Part shown: in pieces, positions 25,575-33,789 of the stretch
How the letters are laid out: each line of letters starts with the position of its first letter
How positions within the stretch are numbered: the first letter of the stretch is position 1
Assembly (NCBI RefSeq): GCF_934643405.1
Contig: NZ_CAKUCL010000016.1
Coordinates: 1-52,862 of the forward strand
DNA from: an uncultured Actinoplanes sp.
Lineage (GTDB): Bacteria; Actinomycetota; Actinomycetes; Mycobacteriales; Micromonosporaceae
DNA: 52,862 bases
Direction of reading: 5' to 3'
The notes under the pieces: generated by a model
The model's database searches: none
Seen by the model: only the letters and a program-made list of their open reading frames with translations
Told to the model about the DNA's origin: nothing
Made by a program: the position numbers and the translations under genes

Positions 25575-28500
25575 CGCCGCTGGACGGCGATCGGGTTGCC
25601 GAGCCACTGGCTGTCCTCCGGCACGGCGTCGCCGCGGGTGACCAGCGAACCGGGCCCGACGGTGCTGCGAGCACCGATGCCGGCGCCGGGCAGCACGATG
25701 CCGTGCGGGCCGAGCGTCGCACCCGCGCCAAGTGTCACCTCGTCCATGCTCATGATCCGATCATGGAACAGGTGGGTCTGCACCACGCACCCCCGGTTCA
25801 CGGTGGCGCCGGCCCCGAGCCGCACGAGGTCGTACTCGGGCAGCCAGAAGGTCTCCAGCCACGCGCCCCGGCCGATTTTCGCACCGAGCGTCCGCAGCCA
25901 CAGGGTGAGCAGGGGAGTGCCGGTGGCGAAGCGGAACAGCCAGGGCGCGCCGAGCACCTCGACGAACGTGTCGGCAAGCTCGGTGCGCCAGACGAACGAC
26001 GTCCACAGCGCCTGCTCGGTGACCCGGAACCGGCCGGCCAGCAGCCATTTCGCGGCCGTCGCGGTCAGCGCCGCGACAACCGACGCGGCCAGCAGGACCG
26101 GGCCGGCGGTCAGCGCGGCCGTCCAGCCGCCGGCGGTCCGCCAGATCAGCGCGAGCGCGGCGAGGACCACGACGGCCAGCACGCCGGCGCACATCACCGG
26201 GATGATCCGGCACAGCTCGATCGCGGCGCGGGCCAGCTTGAGCCGCAGCGGCGGGTGGTAGGTGCGGCTGGCGTCGGCGGCCTCGACGGTACGGCGCAGC
26301 GGCATCGGCGGGGCGCCCAGCCAGGACGAGCCCTTCTTGGCCTTGCGCGGCGCCGACGACAGCACGCCGACCAGGCCCCGCTTGGGCACCGAACGGCCGG
26401 GCGCCGCGATGCCGGAGTTGCCGAGGAACGCCTGCTTGCCGATCCTGGCCGGGGCGACCCGCAGCCAGCCGTGGCTCAGTTCGTAGGTGGCCACCATCGT
26501 GTCGTCGGCCAGGAACGCCCCGTCGTCGACCGTCGTCATGGCCGGCAGCGCGAGCACCGTGGACACCTCCGCGCCGCGGCCGACCCGGGCCCCGAGCAGG
26601 CGCAGCCACACCGGCGTGAACAGGCTCGCGTACAGCGGGAACAGCGCGATCCGGGCCATGCCCATGAGGCGTTCGGTGGTCCACACCTGCCAGGCCACCC
26701 GCCCGCGGACGGGATGGAAACCGGCCCGCACGCCGAGGCCGAGCACCCGGACGGCGGCGAGCACCAGCAGGGCGTACGCCACGAACGAGACGACCGCGGC
26801 CGGGGCGGCCGCGAGAACGGCGAACCCGGTTCCGGTACGGCCGGAAAGCACCCAGCCCAGCAGGGCCAGACCCGGCAACGCGGCCACCACCGGCACCAGA
26901 CCCAGCAGCTGAGCGGTCAGGCTGTACGCGGCCACCCAGAACCGGGGCCGTTGCGCCGGACGCTGCGCCGGCCAGTCCGCGCCGTCCTTCCCGGCGGCCG
27001 GAGCGGCGGGCGAGCCGGACCAGCGCTGGTTCGCCGGCACCGGGCCGGTCACGGTCGAACCGGCGGCGATCTTCGCGCCCTTGCCGATCCGCGCTCCGGG
27101 CATCAGGGTGCTGCGCGAGCCGATCCGGGCGCCCGCGCCGACCCGCACCCGGCCGATCCGGACGACGTCGCCGTCCACCCAGTAGCCGGACAGGTCGACC
27201 TCCGGCTCGATCGCCGCGCCGCGGCCCAGCTTCAACAGCCCGGTGACCGGCGGCGCCGAGTGCAGATCGGCGTCCCGGCCGACCTTCGCGCCGAGCGCCT
27301 TCGCGTACGTGATCATCCAGCCCGCCCCGGCCACGCCGGTCGCGCCGGTCAGCTCGGCGAGCCGCTCGGCCGCCCACAACCTCAGGTGCACGCCGCCGCC
27401 GCGCGGGTAGTCGCCGGGCCGTACGCCCCGCAGCAGCAACCGTGCCCCCGAGGCAGCCACCGCGATGCGCCCGGCCGGGCTGAGCAGCAGGACCCAGCCC
27501 GCCGCGAGCCACCACCAGGACACCCGCGGCGCCCACGGGGCCGGCGCCAGCACGGCGAGAACGTTGCCCAGCGCGGCCAGCACGGTGAGCCAGCGGAACC
27601 CGACGAGCGCGAGCATCGGCAGCATCAGCGCGCCCTGGACCAGACCGGCCCGCCGGGGTGTGGGACGCACCTCGCGGCGGACCGTCTCCGCCACGCCGAG
27701 CGTGTCGAGCATCGCCGCCATCTGCGACAACCGGGGGAACCGGTAGACGTCGGCGACGGCCGTCTGCGGATGCCGCCGCCTGATCCACGCCACCAGCTGC
27801 GCCGCGCTCAGACTGCCGCCACCGCTGCTGAAGAAGTCCGCGCCGGCCTCGCCGGGGCGCACACCGAGGATCTGCTCCCAGCCACCGGCGAGCCACTGCT
27901 CGGTCACGGTCAGCTCGGCGCCCGCGGCACCGGCGGTGGGCAGCGGCCAGGGGAGGGCCGCGCGGTCCACCTTGCCCGATGTCCGGGTCGGCAGCCCGTC
28001 GACCACGGCCAGCAGCGGAACCAGCGCGGCCGGCAGCTGCTCGCGAATCCGGTCGGTGGCGGCCGCGACGTCGACCTCGGCGCCGTCGCGGGCCACCAGG
28101 TACCCCACCAGGAGCTGAGTGCCCGCGGCGGTCCGTTTGACCGCGGCCGCCGCGCCCGCGACACCGGGCAGCGCCTGCAGCGCGGCGTCGACCTCACCCA
28201 GCTCGATGCGGCGTCCGCCGAGCTTCACCTGCTCGTCGCCGCGGCCCAGGAACAGCAGACCCTCGGGCTCCGCCCGCACGATGTCCCCGCTGCGGTACGC
28301 CCGCTGCCAGTCCAGGGCGGGCAACGGCGCGAACTTCTCGGCGTCCTTGGCGGCGTCGAGGTAACGCGCCAGGCCGACGCCGCCGATGACCAGCTCGCCG
28401 GTCTCGCCCATCGCCACCGGGACGCCTGCGGGGCCGACCACGGCGAGTTCCCAGCCGGCGAGCGGCAGCCCGATGCGGACCGGCCCCTCACCGGTGAGCC

Positions 28501-29461
28501 GCGAGGCGCAGGCCACCACGGTGGCCTCGGTCGGGCCGTACGTGTTCCAGACCTCGCGGCCCTCGACGGCCAGCCGCTCCGCGAGCTCCGGCGGGCACGC
28601 CTCGCCACCGAAGATCAGCAGGCGGACGTCGTCGAGCGCCTCGACCGGCCACAGCGCGGCGAGCGTCGGCACCGTGGACACGACCGTGATGCGCTGCTCG
28701 ACCAGCCACGGACCCAGGTCGACGCCGCTGCGGACCAGCGAGCGGGCGGCGGGTACCAGGCAGGCGCCGTGCCGCCACGCGAGCCACATCTCCTCGCAGG
28801 ACGCGTCGAAGGCGACCGACAGTCCGGCCAGGACCCGGTCGTGCGCTCCGATCGGCTCGGCGTCGTCCTCGGCGAGGAACAGCTGCGCCTCGGCGTCCAC
28901 GAACGCGGCGGCCGCGGCGTGCGTGACGGCCACCCCCTTCGGGGTGCCGGTGGATCCGGAGGTGAAGATGATCCAGGCGTCGTCGGCCGGTCCGGGCCGT
29001 CCGGGACGGTTTCCCGGCGTACGGCGTACCGACACGCTCAGCCCGTCGGTGAGGACGGCGCAGACATCGGCCTCGGCGAAGACCAGCTCGGCCCGCTCCT
29101 CGGGGTCGTCCGCGTCGACCGGCACGTACGCCGCGCCCGCCGCCAGCACACCGAGGATCGCGAGGTAGAGCTCGGCCGTACCGGAGGAGACGCGGATGCC
29201 GACGCGATCGCCGGCGCCGACCCCGTGCGCGCTCAGCCTGGCCCGCAGCGCCTCCACCTCGTCGGCCAGCTCGCGATAGGTGAGCGTGGTGTCACCGGCG
29301 TCGAGCGCGAGGGCCCCCGGATGGTCACGCACCGTCGCGTCGAGGACATCGACGACCGTACGGCGGACCGGAGCCGACCGGGAGCGGAACAGCGCGGGAG
29401 CCTCGGACGCCGCGGCGATCTCCGGGAGGTCGATGAGTCGCGGGTCGGTCGTCACGGTCAC
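25571..29461 (-). CDS. Pls/PosA-type NRPS-like poly(amino acid) synthetase
   Basis: 1296 residues from GTG 29461; close to the ~1300 of Pls (epsilon-poly-L-lysine synthetase). Adenylation domain about 30-500: A3 TSGSTGTPKG (167-176), A4 FDASCEEMW (218-226), A5 YGPTE (308-312), A10 Lys497 in SGKVDR. Carrier domain about 515-590 with the phosphopantetheine Ser550 in GGGSLSA. Hydrophobic segments follow (about 607-690, then between later repeats), and three repeated domains with left-handed beta-helix hexapeptides at about 735-830, 985-1090 and 1215-1290. No condensation or thioesterase domain. By family, it should activate one amino acid and polymerise it at the membrane. In a hand alignment the residues corresponding to GrsA 235/236/239 are D219, A220 and E223; an acidic residue there would suit a cationic substrate, but this is tentative. 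Downstream gene is coupled (ATGA). Confidence 0.9.
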   Translation of the reverse strand: MTVTTDPRLIDLPEIAAASEAPALFRSRSAPVRRTVVDVLDATVRDHPGALALDAGDTTLTYRELADEVEALRARLSAHGVGAGDRVGIRVSSGTAELYLAILGVLAAGAAYVPVDADDPEERAELVFAEADVCAVLTDGLSVSVRRTPGNRPGRPGPADDAWIIFTSGSTGTPKGVAVTHAAAAAFVDAEAQLFLAEDDAEPIGAHDRVLAGLSVAFDASCEEMWLAWRHGACLVPAARSLVRSGVDLGPWLVEQRITVVSTVPTLAALWPVEALDDVRLLIFGGEACPPELAERLAVEGREVWNTYGPTEATVVACASRLTGEGPVRIGLPLAGWELAVVGPAGVPVAMGETGELVIGGVGLARYLDAAKDAEKFAPLPALDWQRAYRSGDIVRAEPEGLLFLGRGDEQVKLGGRRIELGEVDAALQALPGVAGAAAAVKRTAAGTQLLVGYLVARDGAEVDVAAATDRIREQLPAALVPLLAVVDGLPTRTSGKVDRAALPWPLPTAGAAGAELTVTEQWLAGGWEQILGVRPGEAGADFFSSGGGSLSAAQLVAWIRRRHPQTAVADVYRFPRLSQMAAMLDTLGVAETVRREVRPTPRRAGLVQGALMLPMLALVGFRWLTVLAALGNVLAVLAPAPWAPRVSWWWLAAGWVLLLSPAGRIAVAASGARLLLRGVRPGDYPRGGGVHLRLWAAERLAELTGATGVAGAGWMITYAKALGAKVGRDADLHSAPPVTGLLKLGRGAAIEPEVDLSGYWVDGDVVRIGRVRVGAGARIGSRSTLMPGARIGKGAKIAAGSTVTGPVPANQRWSGSPAAPAAGKDGADWPAQRPAQRPRFWVAAYSLTAQLLGLVPVVAALPGLALLGWVLSGRTGTGFAVLAAAPAAVVSFVAYALLVLAAVRVLGLGVRAGFHPVRGRVAWQVWTTERLMGMARIALFPLYASLFTPVWLRLLGARVGRGAEVSTVLALPAMTTVDDGAFLADDTMVATYELSHGWLRVAPARIGKQAFLGNSGIAAPGRSVPKRGLVGVLSSAPRKAKKGSSWLGAPPMPLRRTVEAADASRTYHPPLRLKLARAAIELCRIIPVMCAGVLAVVVLAALALIWRTAGGWTAALTAGPVLLAASVVAALTATAAKWLLAGRFRVTEQALWTSFVWRTELADTFVEVLGAPWLFRFATGTPLLTLWLRTLGAKIGRGAWLETFWLPEYDLVRLGAGATVNRGCVVQTHLFHDRIMSMDEVTLGAGATLGPHGIVLPGAGIGARSTVGPGSLVTRGDAVPEDSQWLGNPIAVQRR

Positions 29462-29685
29462 CGGGCGTGCTCCATCTCCACCTCACGGGTCAGCATCAGC
29501 CAGGCGCGCGACACCGAGCCGCCCGGGGCAGCGTTCCAGGCTACGGGCGGGGAACGGAAAACGACGGTTCCGTCGCGAAGGGGTGTCGAGTGACACACCG
29601 CCCCGGCGCGGGGGTGGTATCCGTCCGGCGCGTGACGCGATGACCCACAATGAGGACGGTTCGGAACGCGGGAGGAATGCGGCAC

Positions 29686-30132
29686 ATGACGACGAGGCGG
29701 ATCACCACCATGATGGCCACCCTGCTGGCCGTCACCGGCCTGGGCGCCTGCGCCGACCCGGCGACCGAGTCGCAGCGCACCGGCCGGGCCGAGATCGCCG
29801 CCGAGGTCCGCACTTCCGCGCACGGTGCCGTTGCCGCGGCGCGAACCGATCCCACCGTACGCAATGTGCCGTCGGCCTTCCGCCTGCCGCCCGGCAGCCG
29901 CGTGACCGCGCTGTCCGACCGGGAGGCCGGCGCGTCGTTCACCCTGACCGCGCCGGACCCGCAGGCCGTGCTGGCGTTCTACCGGCGCGAGCTGGGGCGC
30001 GGCACGTTCACCATCGTCACCGACCGCACCGACGACGGCGCGACGAGTCTGTCCTTCCGCGACCGGGACGGCTGGGCGGGCGCCATCTTCGCCACCACGC
30101 ACCGGGTGACGGTCGCCGTCCGCCGCGCCTGA
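29686..30132 (+). CDS. Small lipoprotein, unknown function
   Basis: 148 residues from ATG 29686 (GGAGGA at 29671-29676). A lipobox (LGAC, Cys22) ends the signal peptide, so it is anchored outside the membrane. The mature part has an alpha/beta pattern: PSAFRLPPGSRVTALSDREAG, AVLAFYRRELGRGTFTIVTDRTDDGATSLSFRDRDG and a C-terminal TTHRVTVAVRRA. The segment VLAFYRRELG resembles small lipoproteins with repeated beta-strands, but I cannot name a family. It is divergent from the Pls-like gene (224 bases between starts), so it may share its regulation. Confidence 0.75.
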   Translation: MTTRRITTMMATLLAVTGLGACADPATESQRTGRAEIAAEVRTSAHGAVAAARTDPTVRNVPSAFRLPPGSRVTALSDREAGASFTLTAPDPQAVLAFYRRELGRGTFTIVTDRTDDGATSLSFRDRDGWAGAIFATTHRVTVAVRRA

Positions 30133-30157
30133 CCGGGCATCCGGCGGCGCGGACCGC

Positions 30158-30946
30158 TCAGGCGGTCGGTGGAACGCGTTGCACGGCGGTGAACGCGACA
30201 CTGAGCAGGCCCGCTCTCGTCTGGACCTGGTAGCGGGTGCGTCCGCGCCTGACGACGGTGCCGGGCAGGTCGGCGTATCTGCCGGTGCCGGTCAGCCGGA
30301 CCCGCTCGCCGACCTGCAGCGGTACGGGCGCCGGGGCGGCCGTGTTCTGCCGGGTGCGGATGCGGGCCAGTTCGGCCTCGTAGCGGGGGTCCATCGCGGC
30401 CGGCAAGCCGTGATGTGACCACGTGAAGATCGCCGACGAGGTGAAGCCGGGGGAGCAGTCGCGGCACGACTTGACCCGGACGGGTCGCCGGTGAGCGGTC
30501 GTGCGGTGACCCCGCGGGCACACTCCCACCCACGGCCCGTCGACACTGGGCGCGTCCGGTGGCATGCAGCGTTTGCCGGAGCAGCCGATACGCCGTGCGG
30601 TGGCGCGCCAGGCGCGGTCGTGGCCGTGCCGGGGGCCGACCAGGGCGTGGGCGATCTCGTGCAGCACCGCCTCGGTGACCTGCTCGACGTCGTAGAGGGA
30701 GACGAGGGCCCGGGACAGGCCGATCTCCCTACGGTCGAAGCGGCACACCCCGGCACGGGTCTTCGCGTTGTCGAACACCAGGCGCCAGCCGGTCAGCCCG
30801 TGGCGGGCCATCAGGCCGCACGCCAGATGTCTGGCTGCTGTCAGTTCCAACCGCGCTGCTCCCCGTCGACCCGCCGATGCCCGACGATCGTGCCACGCGG
30901 GCGCCGGGGCGGCACGGGGCCGGCCGGGCGCGGCGACCCATCTCAC
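30158..30946 (-). CDS. SprT-like zinc metalloprotein
   Basis: 262 residues from GTG 30946; that start overlaps the HATPase stop as GTGA and has GGAAAGG upstream. A TTG at 30850, where the recognisable domain begins, is an alternative, because residues 1-32 look unstructured. The zinc motif is LHEIAHALVGPRHGHDRAW (His96, Glu97, His100), and a CxxxxC / CxxxH / CxxC zinc ribbon follows (CSGKRC, CPRGH, CRDC). C-terminal residues about 185-262 carry a small beta-barrel-like part (QVGERVRLTGTGRYADLPG). SprT/Spartan-type proteins may cleave DNA-protein crosslinks; here the role is unknown. The coupling to a GHKL ATPase is unusual. Confidence 0.88.
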   Translation of the reverse strand: MRWVAAPGRPRAAPAPAWHDRRASAGRRGAARLELTAARHLACGLMARHGLTGWRLVFDNAKTRAGVCRFDRREIGLSRALVSLYDVEQVTEAVLHEIAHALVGPRHGHDRAWRATARRIGCSGKRCMPPDAPSVDGPWVGVCPRGHRTTAHRRPVRVKSCRDCSPGFTSSAIFTWSHHGLPAAMDPRYEAELARIRTRQNTAAPAPVPLQVGERVRLTGTGRYADLPGTVVRRGRTRYQVQTRAGLLSVAFTAVQRVPPTA

Positions 30947-31368
30947 GTGGCCCTTTCCGCAGCCGGGCCGGCCGTCGCCGTCTCCGCCGCCGGATACGGA
31001 TGCAGCTCGGCCAGCACCCGTTTGCCGCCGCGGTGCGACTCGACCTGCCACCGGGCGGTGAGGGCATCGATCACCATCAAGCCGCGGCCGCCACGGCCGT
31101 CGGGTTCCCGACGGCGCGGGACGACCGACGAGCCGTCCGCCACGGACAGCACCACCTGCTTGTCGTGGGCCTCGAGCTCAAGGATCAACGAACCGCCGCC
31201 GTGCTGGACCGCATTGGTGACCAGCTCACTGATCACCAGGGCCGACTGCTCGCACCAGGACGGCTCGGTGTAACCCCACGCTGCCAGGACAGCCGCCGCG
31301 GCCCTGCGCGCGAGACGAGGAGCCTCCTGACCGAGAGGTAGGTCAAAATGCGCCGTCAGGGCACTCAT
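30943..31368 (-). CDS. GHKL ATP-binding regulatory protein (RsbW/SpoIIAB-like)
   Basis: 141 residues from ATG 31368. It is a single HATPase domain: N-box ISELVTNAVQHGGG, then LSVADGSSVVPRRRE (lid, D-x-G-like) and GRGGRGLMVIDALTARWQVE. This is the anti-sigma kinase/ATP-binding protein family, frequent in actinomycetes and normally acting on STAS partners. None is adjacent, so the partner is elsewhere, or it works with the SprT-like protein that it overlaps (GTGA). The ribosome site is poor; a GTG at 31383 is an alternative start. Confidence 0.88.
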   Translation of the reverse strand: MSALTAHFDLPLGQEAPRLARRAAAAVLAAWGYTEPSWCEQSALVISELVTNAVQHGGGSLILELEAHDKQVVLSVADGSSVVPRRREPDGRGGRGLMVIDALTARWQVESHRGGKRVLAELHPYPAAETATAGPAAERAT

Positions 31369-31474
31369 CCGACTGCCGTCCACCCGAAGCCAGCGCTTCC
31401 CCGAAGCGCGTCACCGTCCCCGCCGCCGGTGCAAGGAAACCACATCCCGGGCCGGCCGGGACAGCGGGGCATCC

Positions 31475-32728
31475 TCAGCGCGTGAGCCGCCCGACCATGG
31501 AGTGCGCGGCGGCGGTGACGAGGCTGCGGTCGTAGCTGACGGTGAACTCGAACTGCCGGTCGCCGTCGGGGCCGGTGTCGCCCAGGTCGCGGGCCATCAA
31601 CGCGGCCGAGACGTGTGCGCCGACCACCACGACGGTCCATTCGCTGGCCAGCGGATCTTGGATGGACAGGTTGGCACCGCGCACGCCGGGAGCCGGCGCT
31701 GGGGGCATGTCGACGCCGAGCGCGGCGACGAACGGCAGGCGGGCGGCGAGTTCGGTGAACCGGCGCGTGGTGGACGGCCGGAAGAAGCGGACATTCTCGA
31801 AGGCGGCCAGCAGTACGGGCGGGACAGTCGCCTCCAGGGCCATCAGTTCCAGCGTCTTCGACACCGGGACCAGGAGATTCTTGGGTGCGTGCCGGATCCG
31901 CTTCCCGGCGCCGACCAGCTCGTACGGCGTTGCTCGCAGGGCGGTGCCGATCGGCCGCGCGGCGAACCGCTCGGGGCGGAACGTCGAGGGCCGGAACTGC
32001 CGTTCGCCCCGGGCCCACAGCCATCCCTGTCCGAGGGTGGCGCCCAGCACGAGCGCGCGGGTCAGGTCCCGCGGTGTCTCGATGCCTTCGGCGACCACCT
32101 CGGCGCCGGCCTCCTCGGCGTACGCGCGGACAGCGCCGGCCACGGCGACCGTGGCGGGATCCTTGACGGTGCGCAACAGCCTCAGGTCCAGCTTGACGAT
32201 CTCCGGCCGCAGCAACGGTATGAAAGCCAGCGACGCGGGCTCGACTCCCACGTCGTCCAGGGCGATGGCGTATCCGGCGGCGCGCAGCCGCTCGGCGGCG
32301 GCCATGATGCCGGCCAGGTCGGCCGCCAGCGCGCGTTCGGTGATCTCGACGACGACCTGGATGTGGGCGGCGCGAGTGGCCAGCGCGTCGAGGACGACGT
32401 CCAACCGCTGGGTCACGGTGCTGGGCTCGATGTTGACGAACAACGTCGCCGGCCGTCCCTGCGAGAACAGCGCGGCGTCGGTCAACGCCGCCCGCAGCGA
32501 TGCTCGTTCCAGGTCGGCAAGCCGGTCGGCCGCCCGGGCGGCGTCCAGCAGCACCATCGGCGACTGCCAGCCGGAGTCCGCGGGCCCGCGCAGCAGAGCC
32601 TCGAACGCCAGTACGGCGCCGGTGTCCACGTCGACGAACGGTTGGTAGACGCAGTGCAGGCCACCGTCGCGCAGCAGGTCGTCGAGGGTCAGATCCGTGC
32701 CCTGCGGTGTGGCGGGCTTCGCGTGCAT
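31475..32728 (-). CDS. EAL-domain phosphodiesterase with C-terminal DICT sensory domain
   Basis: 417 residues from ATG 32728 (GAGG 8 bases upstream). EAL domain about 12-250: FEALLRG, VNIEP, VVEITERA, LDDVG (DDFG variant with both Asp), VKLDL, VAEGIE and the QGWLWARG end motif; all catalytic positions are intact, so c-di-GMP hydrolysis to pGpG is likely. DICT domain about 270-400 (LLVPVSKTLELMALEAT, FRPSTTRRFTELAARL, WTVVVVGAHVSAALMARD). DICT domains are found with c-di-GMP enzymes and two-component systems in actinobacteria. It is transcribed away from the exopolysaccharide locus and separated from it by a 1-kb leader; c-di-GMP control of polymer production is a natural inference. Confidence 0.92.
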   Translation of the reverse strand: MHAKPATPQGTDLTLDDLLRDGGLHCVYQPFVDVDTGAVLAFEALLRGPADSGWQSPMVLLDAARAADRLADLERASLRAALTDAALFSQGRPATLFVNIEPSTVTQRLDVVLDALATRAAHIQVVVEITERALAADLAGIMAAAERLRAAGYAIALDDVGVEPASLAFIPLLRPEIVKLDLRLLRTVKDPATVAVAGAVRAYAEEAGAEVVAEGIETPRDLTRALVLGATLGQGWLWARGERQFRPSTFRPERFAARPIGTALRATPYELVGAGKRIRHAPKNLLVPVSKTLELMALEATVPPVLLAAFENVRFFRPSTTRRFTELAARLPFVAALGVDMPPAPAPGVRGANLSIQDPLASEWTVVVVGAHVSAALMARDLGDTGPDGDRQFEFTVSYDRSLVTAAAHSMVGRLTR

Positions 32729-33789
32729 TTCCCTCACCTCGCCTGTTTCGGCACCTCAGCCACGATCCTGAGCGCCGCGCCGCCCGCCGGCCCGGCATTC
32801 CGCCACCGCCACCGCCCGCTTTCTTGCCTCAGGCTTCCCGCCGGCACCATGGTCCGGGCGCTTGCACCGCTCGACCGGCCCGGTGCGCCGAATCCGACCC
32901 GTCCCGCGACGCCCGAGCGAAGCGCGCCGAATCCGGCCGTCCCGCGACGCCCGAGCGAAGCGCGCCGAGGAAGTAGTCGCGCCGCGATGCCCGAGCGGCG
33001 GCCGAAGACGCGGATGGCAGCAGCGGCCAAGTGGAGGCGCCCTCCACTCCCGCGTAGCGCCCGCGCGTGGCGGACGGGTGGCGTGGCCGGATGTGCCCCG
33101 CCCCGCGCGGCGGGCGGCGTGCCATCGCTGGATGTGCCCGGCGTCAGCAGGCCGGCGCGCGTGCCGGAACTGCGGGCTCGGACAGGCTCCGCCGGCCGTT
33201 ACCCCTGAGTTCCTGTCAAGCCTCGCCCTCGCGTGATTTGCGACCTCCAGCGCTCGGCACGCGGTTCCGCACCGGCTGGCCGGTTTTGCATTTGGCGCAT
33301 TGGCCGGCGTGTCGCAAATTGATTGCCGGGATGCTCTTTTTGCTGTCGGCCGTGGCTTTTGTAAATGCCCTGCCCGGGACGGAGGTACGAAGCGAAATGT
33401 CGGCCGCGCGGGAGGTCACCGGCGGACAATTGGGGCGGACGAAATTCCTGTTGATCGTGCATTTGTGCAGATCAGCGTCCCCTCATGCGAATATCTCGAT
33501 TTGCCGAGAACGGTTCGCGCGACCGATACGTGGCGTCACTCGGCCGATGCACCGAGGTTCATTGACCGGTAGCGTTCGGGACCTCACACAAGAGCGGTCG
33601 ACACTGGCCGCTGTGCCCATTCGAAGAGCCGAGGACGATCTCGCCGGGGCGATCCCCTCAATATGTGCGGCGCGTTGCTGTGCGCTCTTCGATGTCCGCG
33701 AATCGTCCGTACGCAATCGCCGGGCACGGCGACATTGATTCTGATCGCTCCTTTGACGCTGTCGGTGATGGGAATGGTTGCGCCACGCC
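32729..33789. other. 1-kb non-coding leader between EAL-DICT and exopolysaccharide genes
   Basis: This is the longest gene-free stretch. It contains a 38-base tandem repeat at 32886-32968 and a degenerate third part up to about 33000; a GC-rich block to about 33190; and then an AT-richer stretch (about 33230-33500) with a 9-base inverted repeat ATTTGCGAC (33236-33244) / GTCGCAAAT (33311-33319). No protein in any frame has a ribosome site plus a recognisable sequence; a frame at 33067-33738 looks random except for a short hydrophobic stretch. It must hold the promoters of both flanking transcription units. Confidence 0.6.
32886..32990. repeat. Tandem repeat, 38-base period, about 2.3 copies
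   Basis: A 31-base block is repeated identically at 32900-32930 and 32938-32968, inside longer 38-base units. A third, diverged copy follows at about 32980-33000 (CCGAGCGG in place of CCGAGCGAAG). The block contains CCGAGCGAAGCGCGCCGA. It lies at the start of the exopolysaccharide leader. Short intergenic tandem repeats can be protein-binding or replication-slippage sites; function unknown. Confidence 0.85.

Noticed and set aside
25703..29593. A plus-strand frame of almost 1300 residues over the Pls-like gene
   Set aside because: Same length as the real gene but antisense; Arg/Gln/Gly-rich with no known motif.
33067..33738. Open frame in the exopolysaccharide leader with a short hydrophobic stretch
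   Set aside because: No ribosome site, no family, and the GC-rich first half looks non-coding; kept as non-coding leader.
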